Source: Lihuaxuella thermophila (GTDB taxonomy: Bacteria; Bacillota; Bacilli; Thermoactinomycetales; Thermoactinomycetaceae). Taken from it: a DNA stretch of 64,000 bases. The stretch is from contig NZ_FOCQ01000003.1 in assembly GCF_900110165.1 (NCBI RefSeq), forward strand, positions 1 through 64,000, in the 5' to 3' direction. Of the stretch, positions 43,175 through 54,200 are shown piece by piece (the stretch's first letter is position 1; the number at the start of each line of letters is the position of its first letter). The translations under genes and the position numbers were made by a program. The notes beneath the pieces are model-generated. The model saw nothing but the letters and a program-made list of their open reading frames with translations, did no database searches and was not told where the DNA came from.

Positions 43175-43203
43175 TTGTCCGTTCTATGCTACGTTGATAA
43201 TAG
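43175..43203 (+). promoter_or_regulatory. Candidate thiC promoter
   Basis: -35 TTGTCC (43175-43180), 17-bp spacer, -10 TAATAG (43198-43203), just ahead of the TPP riboswitch. TTGACC at 43167 offers an alternative -35. Confidence 0.5.
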
Positions 43204-43215
43204 CAACTACATAAG

Positions 43216-43331
43216 GATAGAAACGGGAGCTTGGAGTGAGCCAGGCTGAGAGGGCGGAGAACTCTGCCGCCGACCGGTTAACCTGATCTGGATAATGCCA
43301 GCGCAGGGATGGACGAATCGTCCTTTCTATC
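43216..43331 (+). ncRNA. TPP riboswitch (THI element)
   Basis: The P1 helix pairs GATAGAAA (43216-43223) with TTTCTATC (43324-43331). Inside are CTGAGA (43246-43251), ACCGGTTAACCTGATC and GGATAATGCCAGCG-CAGGGA, the conserved pyrimidine- and pyrophosphate-binding parts. It switches off thiC when thiamine pyrophosphate is bound, by means of the terminator downstream. Confidence 0.95.
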
Positions 43332-43377
43332 ATTCTTCCAATGGATGCATTTGGATTTTTTCCAATGGTTGGATGGG

Positions 43378-43407
43378 AGCCGCACGCGCTTGGTGTGCGG
43401 CTTTTTT
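43378..43407 (+). terminator. Expression-platform terminator of the TPP riboswitch
   Basis: Stem AGCCGCAC / GTGCGGCT followed by TTTTTT, between the riboswitch and thiC. A weaker hairpin with T6 (43337-43360) precedes it and could be part of the switch. Confidence 0.82.
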
Positions 43408-43466
43408 GCGTATCAGCGCCAATAATCTCAGTATCGGTGAGCGCCACTCCACGTCTCCGAAAATGA

Positions 43467-45242
<1,776 letters not shown>

Positions 45243-45254
45243 AGGCTGTATCCC

Positions 45255-45286
45255 AACCTTCCGGTTCCCCGCCGGAAGGTTTTTTA
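45255..45286 (+). terminator. Terminator of thiC
   Basis: Stem AACCTTCCGG / CCGGAAGGTT with a short loop followed by TTTTATT, 12 nt after the stop at 45242. Confidence 0.9.
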
Positions 45287-45399
45287 TTCTTCTTTCTAAG
45301 GCCGAAATGTTGACCGGAGCCGGGACAGGATTTCCTATCAATCAGAAGGGTTTTTTCTTGTTAAGACGTAGTAGAATCAGAAAGAAAGGATGGTATATA

Positions 45400-46644
45400 G
45401 TGAAAGCAACAGGAAAAACCAGTATCTACCAAAACTATCGTTTCCCGGTTCTATTGCTGGCGGCGATTGCCGTCGGATGTGTCATCGGAGTTGTATTTGG
45501 CCCCAGGGCAGCGGTCCTTAAGCCGATTGGGGATATTTTTCTCAATCTGATCTTTACCGTTGTTGTCCCGCTCGTTCTGATTACGATTTCCAGTGCGGTA
45601 GCAAATATCGCAAATTTGAAGACACTGGGCAAAATTCTGGGCATCATGCTCATCGTTTTCCTCATCACCGGTTTTATCTCCGCTTCGCTTACCATTGGGG
45701 CTGTCAAGCTGTTTCCTCCCGCAGAAGGAATCAACGTCCAGCTCCCCGAGCCGGAAAAAGCGGAACCGCTGAAAACCGCGGATCAAATCGTTTCTACCTT
45801 TACAGTTCCTGATTTCAAAGATCTGCTTTCCCGAAAAAACATGCTTCCCTTGATCATTTTTGCCATTTTATTCGGAATGGCAGTCAGCCTGGCGGGCGAA
45901 AAGGGAAAAATCGTGGCCAGGGGACTGGATGCCCTGTCTGAAGTGATGATGAAATTGATCTTCGTGCTCATGTGGATCGCTCCACTGGGATTGGGAGCCT
46001 ATTTTGCCAATTTGGTGGGCGTATTCGGTCCGGAACTGCTCGGTTCTTATGCCCGTGCGGCAGCCGTTTATTACCCGGTATCCATTCTTTACTTCTTTAT
46101 CTTTTTCACTTTATATGCCTGGGTGGCGGGAGGTAAACAAGGCATCCGCTCCTTTTGGAAACATATCCTCACCCCTGCGGTAACGGCACTGGGAACCGGC
46201 AGCAGCGTAGCAACCATCCCGGCAAACTTGACTGCCGCCCGGCGAATTGGCGTAGATAAAGAGATACGGGAAATTGTTCTCCCGATCGGTGCGACCATTC
46301 ACATGGATGGCTCCTGTATCAGCGCGATCCTGAAAATCTCTTTCTTGTTCGGCCTTTTTGGAATCCCGTTTGAAGGAATCGAAACATACCTGACAGCCAT
46401 TTTGATCGCCATCTTGAGCGGAACCGTTATGTCCGGTGTTCCCGGCGGCGGGTTTATCGGTGAATTATTGATCGTTACCATGTACGGTTTTCAGCCGGAG
46501 GCTTTGCCTCTCCTGGCGATTCTGGGAACGCTCGTCGATCCGCCCGCGATAATGGTCAACTCTACCGGAGACACCGTGTCCAGCATGATCATCACCCGCT
46601 GGCTGAAAGGAAAAGAATGGATGAAAGCAAAAACCGGTTCGTAA
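45400..46644 (+). CDS. DAACS-family cation symporter, acidic-substrate Arg missing
   Basis: A 414-residue transporter of the GltP/DctA family. TALGTGSSVATIP is hairpin 1, IHMDGSC replaces the NMDGT of TM7, SGVPGGGF is hairpin 2, and TM8 reads LVDPPAIMVNSTGD. In GltPh the TM8 motif is DMGRTMVNVTGD, whose Arg397 holds the substrate carboxylate; here the Arg position is Ala. It probably carries something other than Asp/Glu, for example a neutral amino acid. The GTG at 45400 follows AAAGGATGG; the longer frame overlaps thiC. Confidence 0.85.
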   Translation: MKATGKTSIYQNYRFPVLLLAAIAVGCVIGVVFGPRAAVLKPIGDIFLNLIFTVVVPLVLITISSAVANIANLKTLGKILGIMLIVFLITGFISASLTIGAVKLFPPAEGINVQLPEPEKAEPLKTADQIVSTFTVPDFKDLLSRKNMLPLIIFAILFGMAVSLAGEKGKIVARGLDALSEVMMKLIFVLMWIAPLGLGAYFANLVGVFGPELLGSYARAAAVYYPVSILYFFIFFTLYAWVAGGKQGIRSFWKHILTPAVTALGTGSSVATIPANLTAARRIGVDKEIREIVLPIGATIHMDGSCISAILKISFLFGLFGIPFEGIETYLTAILIAILSGTVMSGVPGGGFIGELLIVTMYGFQPEALPLLAILGTLVDPPAIMVNSTGDTVSSMIITRWLKGKEWMKAKTGS

Positions 46645-46681
46645 GGTCGACGGCCAATTTAATACCTGCCCAAAGGCGATG

Positions 46682-46718
46682 AAAAAAGGAGGCGTCCGGG
46701 AAGGAACCCTCCTTTTTT
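46682..46718. terminator. Bidirectional terminator between symporter and thpR genes
   Basis: Perfect 11-bp stem AAAAAAGGAGG / CCTCCTTTTTT. T runs end both strands, so it can serve the plus-strand symporter (stop at 46644) and the minus-strand thpR (stop at 46817). Confidence 0.85.
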
Positions 46719-46816
46719 GCAGCCAAGTTTTCCATCTTTCTAAAGGGATGGCTGGTTCTCCCCCCTGGTTGCCACATGTTCACCCACCCTTGGTCGGCCA
46801 GACCATGATCAAGATT

Positions 46817-47383
46817 TTATGGAAACCGAAAGCGGCTGATGGGATGATACATCGGCTGCTGGCCCAGACGGGTTTCATAGAGGACGATTTCCTCCGCCTC
46901 CCAGGCGGACTCATCTGTCTCCCAAGGATTCATCTGCCCTGCCTGCCGGGTGATAAAATCATTTTTTTGGTACTTGCGCGCCAAGGTGATATGCGGGCGA
47001 TAGGGCCGGTCTTCCGGCGGGAACCCGATGGGCGCCAAATTCGTGGTCACTTGCTGCTGCAAATGGCGCAAACGCTCTAAGTCTCCTGCCACGCCTGCCC
47101 ATAAGATCCGTGGTTGCTCCAGCCGGCCAAACGTGCCAATTCCCCGAATGGTTAACGTGAAAGGCCGCTCTTTCCCTGCAACCGCTTCTAAAGCGGAAAC
47201 AATGGACTCCAGTTGCCCGTGGGAACAATCGCCCAAAAACTGCAAAGTAATGTGATAATCTTCTTCAAAGACCCATTTTCCAAATGGCCACTCTTTTTTC
47301 CGCTCATGGCACCAGCGGCTCAACATCCTTTTTTGTTCCGGTGGCAGAGGGACGGCCACAAATAATCGAAGAGTTGATTTCAA
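46817..47383 (-). CDS. thpR: RNA 2',3'-cyclic phosphodiesterase
   Basis: A 188-residue 2H phosphoesterase. The two HxT motifs are DYHITLQFLG (His44) and YRPHITLAR. ThpR/LigT opens 2',3'-cyclic phosphates at RNA ends to 2'-phosphates; its role in bacteria is not settled. The TTG start at 47383 follows AGGTGAG. Confidence 0.87.
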   Translation of the reverse strand: MKSTLRLFVAVPLPPEQKRMLSRWCHERKKEWPFGKWVFEEDYHITLQFLGDCSHGQLESIVSALEAVAGKERPFTLTIRGIGTFGRLEQPRILWAGVAGDLERLRHLQQQVTTNLAPIGFPPEDRPYRPHITLARKYQKNDFITRQAGQMNPWETDESAWEAEEIVLYETRLGQQPMYHPISRFRFP

Positions 47384-47410
47384 CAGATCTCACCTACACT
47401 TTAAAGACAG

Positions 47411-47447
47411 TAAAACAAAAACCCAGCACTACCGCCGGGTTTTTGTT
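47411..47447 (-). terminator. Terminator of tpx
   Basis: Minus-strand stem AACAAAAACCC / GGGTTTTTGTT (11 bp) followed by TTA, next to the stop at 47459. Confidence 0.85.
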
Positions 47448-47458
47448 CAAAAGAGAAA

Positions 47459-47980
47459 TTAAGCTTCCAGTGCTTTTTTGGCAGCGAGGATCGGTGCTTC
47501 GTAATCCGGATGGTTGGTTACCTCCGGTACATACTCCACATAAACCACTTTGTCATTTTTGTCGATGACAAAGACCGCGCGGGTGAGCAACCGCAATTCT
47601 TTGATCGCAACACCATAAGCGGTGCCAAAGGAAAGTTCGCGGTGATCAGACAGTGTTTGCAGGTTGTCCACCCCGGCCGCCCCGCACCAGCGTTTTTGCG
47701 CAAACGGGAGATCTACGCTGATCGTGAGAACTTTCACACCTTCCAGTTTGCTGGCTTCTTCGTTGAAGCGGCGGGTTTGCAGATCGCAGACACCCGTGTC
47801 CAGAGACGGAACGACACTGATGATGCGAACCGTACCTTTGCTGTCATTTAAGGTAACCGTGGAAAGATCGTTGGCTAATACGGTAAAGTCCGGTGCCTGG
47901 TCCCCCGCTTTAATCTCAGGACCCAGCAGAGTTACGGGATTTCCCTTAAACGTAACGGCTCCTTGGCGCTCTTGAGTCAT
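47459..47980 (-). CDS. tpx: Thiol peroxidase
   Basis: A 173-residue atypical 2-Cys peroxiredoxin. Cys65 in [12 protein letters not shown] is the peroxidatic residue and Cys99 in [10 protein letters not shown] the resolving one, spaced as in E. coli Tpx. It reduces alkyl and lipid hydroperoxides with thioredoxin. Single gene with its own terminator. Confidence 0.95.
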   Translation of the reverse strand: MTQERQGAVTFKGNPVTLLGPEIKAGDQAPDFTVLANDLSTVTLNDSKGTVRIISVVPSLDTGVCDLQTRRFNEEASKLEGVKVLTISVDLPFAQKRWCGAAGVDNLQTLSDHRELSFGTAYGVAIKELRLLTRAVFVIDKNDKVVYVEYVPEVTNHPDYEAPILAAKKALEA

Positions 47981-48192
47981 ATGCTGGTGCTCCTCCTCGT
48001 ATGTAGATTACTTTTATATCTTATCATGTGTGCAGTTGCAGAGAAACAGAGAAAACGCAAGTTTAACCATTTTTACAATCCTGCCGAGGGCTCCCGCATC
48101 CGACAGGCGGCGGCCCGGATCCATCGGTTGGATGGGGAGACCGGAGATTCCCTCAGGTGAACCCCTGACTCGTTACCTGTTCCAAAAATGGG

Positions 48193-49458
48193 CTAGGCCA
48201 CATGAAGTTCGTTGTTCAGGCACTCCTGGATGCTCTCTTCCAACACTTGCAAACCCTGATCAAGCACCTCTTCCGTAATCGTTAAAGGCGGGAGCAGCTT
48301 CACGACTTCGTCACGGGGACCGGAAGTTTCCAGGATCACTCCGCGCCGGAACGCGGATTTGCAGATGTTTTCAGCCAATCCATCCACTCCGCAGGCAATG
48401 CCCTGCATCAGTCCCCGGCCTCGTACCTCTCCTCTCAATTCCGGATAGTCCGCGATCATTTGTGTTAGTTTCCGATGGACTCTCTCCGCCTTTTGCTGGA
48501 TTTGTTCCTGAAATGTCCGGTCTTCCCAATAGGTTAAGGCAGCGGCAGCCGTGACAAAAGCAGCGTTATTCCCCCTGAAGGTTCCATTGTGCTCACCGGG
48601 GCTCCAAATATCGTACTCCGGTTTAATTAAAGTTAAAGACATAGGCAAACCATATCCGCTGATCAATTTGGACAAGCAAATAATATCCGGTTGGATTCCC
48701 GCAGGTTCAAAGCTGAAAAAGGTTCCTGTACGTCCGCAGCCGGCCTGTACATCATCAATGATTAATAAGATCCCCAATTCCCGGCCTATTTTTTCGACCT
48801 CTCTTAACCAATAGAAACTGGCTGCATTCAATCCCCCTTCACCTTGAACCGTTTCCAATATCATCGCCGCAGGCAGATCGATTCCGCTTCCCTTATCTTG
48901 CAAAAATTTTCTCATAAACGCCAGCGAACTTTCTGAATCACCTAAAAAGCGATCATAAGGCATGCGTATGCAATATTCCAGCGGAACCCCTGCTCCGCGC
49001 CTTTTTCCGGGATTTGCGGTCATCGACAAGGAACCGAGGCTCATCCCGTGAAAGGCATTCGTAAAGCTGATCACAGAGGTACGGCCCGTCACCTTGCGCG
49101 CTATTTTCAGGGCGCTTTCCACTGTATTCGTGCCGGTAGGACCCGGAAACATGATTTTATAATTCATCCGGCGGGGAGCCAGAATCACTTCGTAAAACTT
49201 ACCCAAAAACGTTTCTTTTGCCATCGTAGCCATATCCAGGCTATGAGTGATCCCATCGCCCACGATGTATTCTATAAGCTTTTCTTTCAAAAATGAATTG
49301 TTATGTCCGTAGTTCAATGCTCCTGCCCCGGCAAAAAAATCGATATACTCTTTCCCCTCAATGTCCCATAGAAGATGATCTTTCGCTTTGCAAAAAACGG
49401 TAGGAAATGACCGGCAATAACTGCGAACTTCCGATTCGAACCGTTCATAGTTATACAT
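48193..49458 (-). CDS. Diaminobutyrate-2-oxoglutarate aminotransferase (EctB-like), cluster supply gene
   Basis: A 421-residue class-III PLP aminotransferase: [61 protein letters not shown] and the PLP lysine in [10 protein letters not shown] match EctB/DABA transaminases. They make 2,4-diaminobutyrate from aspartate semialdehyde and glutamate. The ectA and ectC genes for ectoine are absent, and an NRPS adenylation domain nearby reads as Dab-specific, so it very likely feeds that assembly line. The ATG at 49458 follows GGGAG by 9 nt. Confidence 0.87.
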   Translation of the reverse strand: MYNYERFESEVRSYCRSFPTVFCKAKDHLLWDIEGKEYIDFFAGAGALNYGHNNSFLKEKLIEYIVGDGITHSLDMATMAKETFLGKFYEVILAPRRMNYKIMFPGPTGTNTVESALKIARKVTGRTSVISFTNAFHGMSLGSLSMTANPGKRRGAGVPLEYCIRMPYDRFLGDSESSLAFMRKFLQDKGSGIDLPAAMILETVQGEGGLNAASFYWLREVEKIGRELGILLIIDDVQAGCGRTGTFFSFEPAGIQPDIICLSKLISGYGLPMSLTLIKPEYDIWSPGEHNGTFRGNNAAFVTAAAALTYWEDRTFQEQIQQKAERVHRKLTQMIADYPELRGEVRGRGLMQGIACGVDGLAENICKSAFRRGVILETSGPRDEVVKLLPPLTITEEVLDQGLQVLEESIQECLNNELHVA

Positions 49459-49571
49459 GTGATCCATCTCCCTGTATCGGTCTTTGAAAGTGATTGGCCA
49501 AGATCCGGGATCTTTATCCCCTGTCTACGAGCGGAGTGACAGAGCTCTCCCGGATCACTTTCGGAAAACAC

Positions 49572-50348
49572 TCATCTCGCAAGCGCCGACAAAGTCAAGT
49601 TTTGAAAGATCAACTCCGACAGTTGTTTCTGGTGATCATGGAGGAAAAAATGATCTCCTGAAAATAACTGCATCGCAAAGGTATTGACGGTATGATCCTT
49701 CCATGCGGCAACATGTTCGACCGGAACTCCTGTATCTTCCGACCCGCCCATGGCGGTGATCGGGCAGCCGAGCGGAGACTCTCTCCTGTATTCATACGTC
49801 TCACACAGCGCAAAATCGGACCGGATGACCGGCAATAACAACTTCATCAACTCTTCATTTTGCAGTGCATCCTCCGGTGTGCCGTTTAATTTTTTCAACG
49901 ATTGGATGAATTCCTGATCGGGCAACTGATGAATGTCGGACCGGGCTCTGGGGATCTGGGGAGCCCTGTGTGCGGAAACAAACAGGTGAACCGGCTCTAA
50001 GCCTTTGTTTCTCCGTAAATAACGCGCAAACTCAAAGCTGATGAGTGCTCCCATACTGTGCCCGAAAAAAGCAAAAGGGAGATTCATCAAGGGAAGGAGC
50101 GCTTCTGTCATCACTTCCAATAAAGAATCAAGACGGTTGATAGGAGGTTCCAACAACCTGTTCCCTCTGCCGGGAAGTTGGACGGGACACACTTCAATCT
50201 CCTGGGGAAATAATTCCGGCCATGAACGATAAATCACGGCATTTCCGCCTGCATAAGGGAAACAAAACAAGCGGAGTTTGGCGTGCGGTTTGGGATGGGA
50301 AGATAAGATCCATTCATTCTTCATGGATGGTACGGATGGTCTCGACAT
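49572..50348 (-). CDS. Type II thioesterase of the PKS-NRPS cluster
   Basis: A 258-residue alpha/beta hydrolase of the GrsT/SrfA-D family: RLFCFPYAGGNAVIYRSW, LPGRGNRL, the nucleophile elbow FFGHSMGALISFEFA, and FSGDHFFLHDH with the catalytic His. TEIIs remove wrong acyl groups from carrier proteins; with no TE domain in the NRPS, it might also release the product. The ATG at 50348 follows AAAGGAGC. It lies between the membrane protein and the aminotransferase in the same direction. Confidence 0.9.
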   Translation of the reverse strand: MSRPSVPSMKNEWILSSHPKPHAKLRLFCFPYAGGNAVIYRSWPELFPQEIEVCPVQLPGRGNRLLEPPINRLDSLLEVMTEALLPLMNLPFAFFGHSMGALISFEFARYLRRNKGLEPVHLFVSAHRAPQIPRARSDIHQLPDQEFIQSLKKLNGTPEDALQNEELMKLLLPVIRSDFALCETYEYRRESPLGCPITAMGGSEDTGVPVEHVAAWKDHTVNTFAMQLFSGDHFFLHDHQKQLSELIFQNLTLSALAR

Positions 50349-50373
50349 GATGTGCTCCTTTCCAGATGTCTGC

Positions 50374-51183
50374 TTATGCCCGGCTTTTCCTGGCCAACTG
50401 AACACGGAATGCGAATTGCTTTTCCAGATTCAACTCCACCAGCAAGGTGGCCAGGAAGAAACAAAACAGACCCGGAGGCCCCCATGGTGGTGTGTGGCTG
50501 GAAGCAAACAGCAAAGCGGCTACCGTTAACAGCCCCGTCGACAGACGAGGTTTGGCGAGCAGGGCAAAAACAACGCCCAACCCAACGACACAGATCCACC
50601 AAACAAGCGTGCCGGAAATTCCGGCAGGAAAACTAAACAAGCCAAAAGGTACTGCGACAACCCCCAACAATACCAGCCAGCGCTTTGATTCTGCTTCCGC
50701 CCGGGCGATCATTGCGGCGAAAACAGCAATCAACCAGGAAGTTACTGCAAGTGCGGTGATCAAAGTAGCAATTCCGCTGGTCCAAAAAGCATCAATGGCT
50801 TTCTCCAGCACTTCCCTCTGTTCCGGGGCAGTGCCTTGCGTATACTTGATCAAAATGCCATTCCCCAAGCCGACCAATGCATCAAACGCATTGTAGAAAA
50901 TCACAAAGCACAAGACGGAAATGCGTGCAACCGTCGCTGCAAGCCCCCGAATGCCGCTGACCAGCCAGTACACCGCCAGACCCAACAGACCAAACAGAAC
51001 CAATTGGATCACATGAAGAAAAATCCACCAATCGACGTGAGAACTCAGGGCACGGTAGACACCGGTCGGTTTCAAGTGCACAGGATGAGTGGTTTCCAAA
51101 ATGGCCATGAACAAAGGAATTCCGATCATCACAAACCTGCGTAACCAAACATTTTTTTCCAATTTTGACGACCATCCTTTCAA
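50374..51183 (-). CDS. Polytopic membrane protein in the cluster, unknown function
   Basis: A 269-residue protein with about seven membrane helices, opening with LRRFVMIGIPLFMAILETTHP. No transporter or enzyme family is recognised. It sits between NRPS and thioesterase on the same strand, so it may serve in export or immunity, by position only. The start is uncertain: TTG at 51183 has no ribosome binding site, TTG at 51162 has AAGGATGG upstream. Confidence 0.65.
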   Translation of the reverse strand: MKGWSSKLEKNVWLRRFVMIGIPLFMAILETTHPVHLKPTGVYRALSSHVDWWIFLHVIQLVLFGLLGLAVYWLVSGIRGLAATVARISVLCFVIFYNAFDALVGLGNGILIKYTQGTAPEQREVLEKAIDAFWTSGIATLITALAVTSWLIAVFAAMIARAEAESKRWLVLLGVVAVPFGLFSFPAGISGTLVWWICVVGLGVVFALLAKPRLSTGLLTVAALLFASSHTPPWGPPGLFCFFLATLLVELNLEKQFAFRVQLARKSRA

Positions 51184-51245
51184 ACGGCTGCCGGTTCTGC
51201 ACCCGGCAAAGGAATCACCGGGTGCAATTGGCAGCGTCGTTGTGT

Positions 51246-54200
51246 TTAAATCTTTAATACATTCAATTTCTTGGTGATGTACTCGGCCAACCGCGCGATA
51301 TCAGGCGTTTCAAAAATCTTTCTGAGCGGCAATTCAACCTGGAATTCCTGGCGCAACCGGTTGACGACCCGGACCGATAACATGGAGTCGCCTCCCAATT
51401 CAAAGAAGTTGTCCGTCACTCCAACTTTCTCGATCTCCAGCAACTCCGCCCAAATGTCAGCCATCTTTTGCTCCACTTCATTGCGCGGGGGAACAAAACT
51501 TTGTTTGATTTCTTCCTCCATCGCTTCAATTTTGGGCAGCGATTTACGGTCGATCTTTCCATTTGGAGTCAACGGCAGCGCAACCAGTTCCATATAATAC
51601 TTCGGCACCATATACTCCGGCAGTTTTTGCAGGAGGAAACCGCGCAACTCGTCTGGATCTGCCTGCATGCCTTCCCGGCAAACCACGTAGGCAGCCAGTT
51701 TCTTATTTCCTTTTTGCTCTCCCACCGCGGTGACGACCGCTTCCGCTATACAGGGGTGCTGGGTCAATACGGACTCGATCTCTCCCAATTCAATGCGGTA
51801 ACCCTGCACCTTGACCTGGAAATCTTCCCGGCCCAGGAACTCAATATTCCCATCCGGAAGATATCGTCCGAGATCCCCGGTGCGGTACAGCCTCTCCCCG
51901 GTCTTCGGGTGGATAATGAAACTGGAGCGGGTTTTCTCTTCATCTTTCCAATACCCTTTTGCCAGACCGATCCCGCCGATATACAGCTGTCCCGTGACCC
52001 AAATCGGACAGGGTTCGAGAGCATCATTCAAAACGTGGAAGGTTTGATTGACCATCGGCTTCCCGTACGGAATGCTCTGCCAGGCAGGGTCCACAGCCTC
52101 AATGGGGTAAATAATGGACCAAATGGACGCTTCTGTGGCACCGCCTAAACTGATCACCTGTACATCGTTTGACAAGGACCGGATCTTATTCGGCAGGTTG
52201 AGCGGAATCCAGTCGCCGCTTAACAATACCAGGCGCAGACTGCCCGGCAATCTTTCTTGCCGCCCCTCCGCGAACTCCGTCAACATGCCCATTAAAGCGG
52301 GAACAGAGTTCCAGACCGTCACTTTTTCCCTCTCCATCAGGTCCATCCAGTGGGCGGGATCTTTTCTGGAGTCGGCATCCGGGATCACAATCGTTCCGCC
52401 CGCCGCCAGCGTTCCGAAGATATCGTAGACAGACAGGTCAAAGTTCAGAGCCGAAAGAGCGAAAACGCGATCGTTGCTGTCGATGTCAAAGCGGGAATTA
52501 ATATCGTTGATCGTGTTAACCGCACCCGTATGGTCGATCATGACCCCCTTCGGCAATCCGGTCGAGCCGGAGGTAAAGATGACATACGCCAAATCTCCGG
52601 GATTCTGCACGCTGGAAAGGGGTTCGGTTGAGAAGTGCCGCAACTCGTCCCCATCCAGATTCCAGCGTTTGATATGGGACGGCCAATCCACCTTTTCAGC
52701 TACCCACGATTGGGTCAGTACCAGGCTCACTTCGCCGTGTTCCAGCAAATACGTGACGCGCTCTTGAGGCAATTCAGGGTCAATCGGCAAGTAAGCCGCA
52801 CCCGACTTGAGAATGCCCAGGACCGCTACGACCTGTTCCCAGCCTTTTTCCATGAACACACCGACCAGTTTGTTGGGCTGGGCCCCCTGCTCCCGCAACA
52901 GGTGTCCGACCTGGTTGGAAAGCCGGTCCATTTCGCCATAGGTGAGCATTCGCCCGGAGGTGACGACTGCCGGTTGGTCCACTCTTTGTGATGCTTGTTT
53001 TGTAAATAAGGTGTGCAGCATCCCGGTTGAAACGGGTCCCTTTGTCTCATTCACTTCTTTTTGTTTTTCAAGTTGGGATTCGGGGATCAAAGGAATCACC
53101 GTTTCGGACCAGAGGCTTTCGTCTTCGGCCAGCCGGCGCAACAAACGGAAGTAGGCATCAAACATATCCTGCAGCATTCCGTCCGGGTAAATTTCCTCCA
53201 CTACATCCCAGTTGCAATACAGGGTGCCGGAATCTTCCCAAACCCCGCAGTCCAGCGAAACCTGAGAGGTTTGCGTGATGCTGTGGATCGGTCTCAACGA
53301 AATCGGGGAATCCTCCTGGTCGGGGATGGGCAAGGTAAGGGCACTGGTAAATACGATCGGCATTTTGGCGCTGGTGACGCCGCCCTGAATTCGTTTCAAT
53401 TCCCGGAGTACCTGGATTCCGCTGACATAATGATGTTCCAAATCGCTCCACAGCCGCTCCTGGATCTTGCGTGCCCGCACTTCAAACGGCTCCTGTGACG
53501 AGTTGTCCACTTCCAATAAGGTGAGTGAGGTAAATTCACCCACAATGTCATTCACCTGCGGATGGAACGGATGCCGGTTTAAAAAGGTCAGGTTGAGTGT
53601 AAAATGGGGACTTTTGCTCCAGGCTGTCAACACCTCAGCGTAAGCAGCCAACAGTACTCCCGTCGCAGTCATGCCTCTTCTGGTTGCTTTCCCTTTCAGT
53701 TTTCTCCAGACATCCGGCTCCAGGCTGGCGTGCAATCTCTTAAACTGGGGCCGCGTGACCGAACTCGAGCTCTTCACCAACGGCAGTTCCGGTGCGGGAG
53801 GCAAGGACGGAATGATATTTTGCCAGTATTTTTGCGATTGCCGGTACGGTTCCGACCCATGAAGAGAACGTTCCGCCAATACATAGTCCCTGAACGAAAA
53901 CTCCAATTCCGGAAGTTCGGTATCGATATTTTCATGAAGTTGGACCAGCTCTTTGATCAGAACCACGAAACTCCATGCATCAAAAGTAAGTGAGTCGGTG
54001 CTGAAATGGATTCGGGCCTTGTTTCCGTCCAGTAAGGTCACCCGCAAATCAAATACCGGCCACCTGGAAGTGTCTAAAATTTGGTGGGACATTTCCTGGC
54101 GAATCGCTTCAATGCTGAAATCGATTTCTTCCTGGCTTTTCCCCCGCAAATCCGTTACCTTGATGTCATAATGGGGAACCTCTTTCAATATCCGTTGCTT

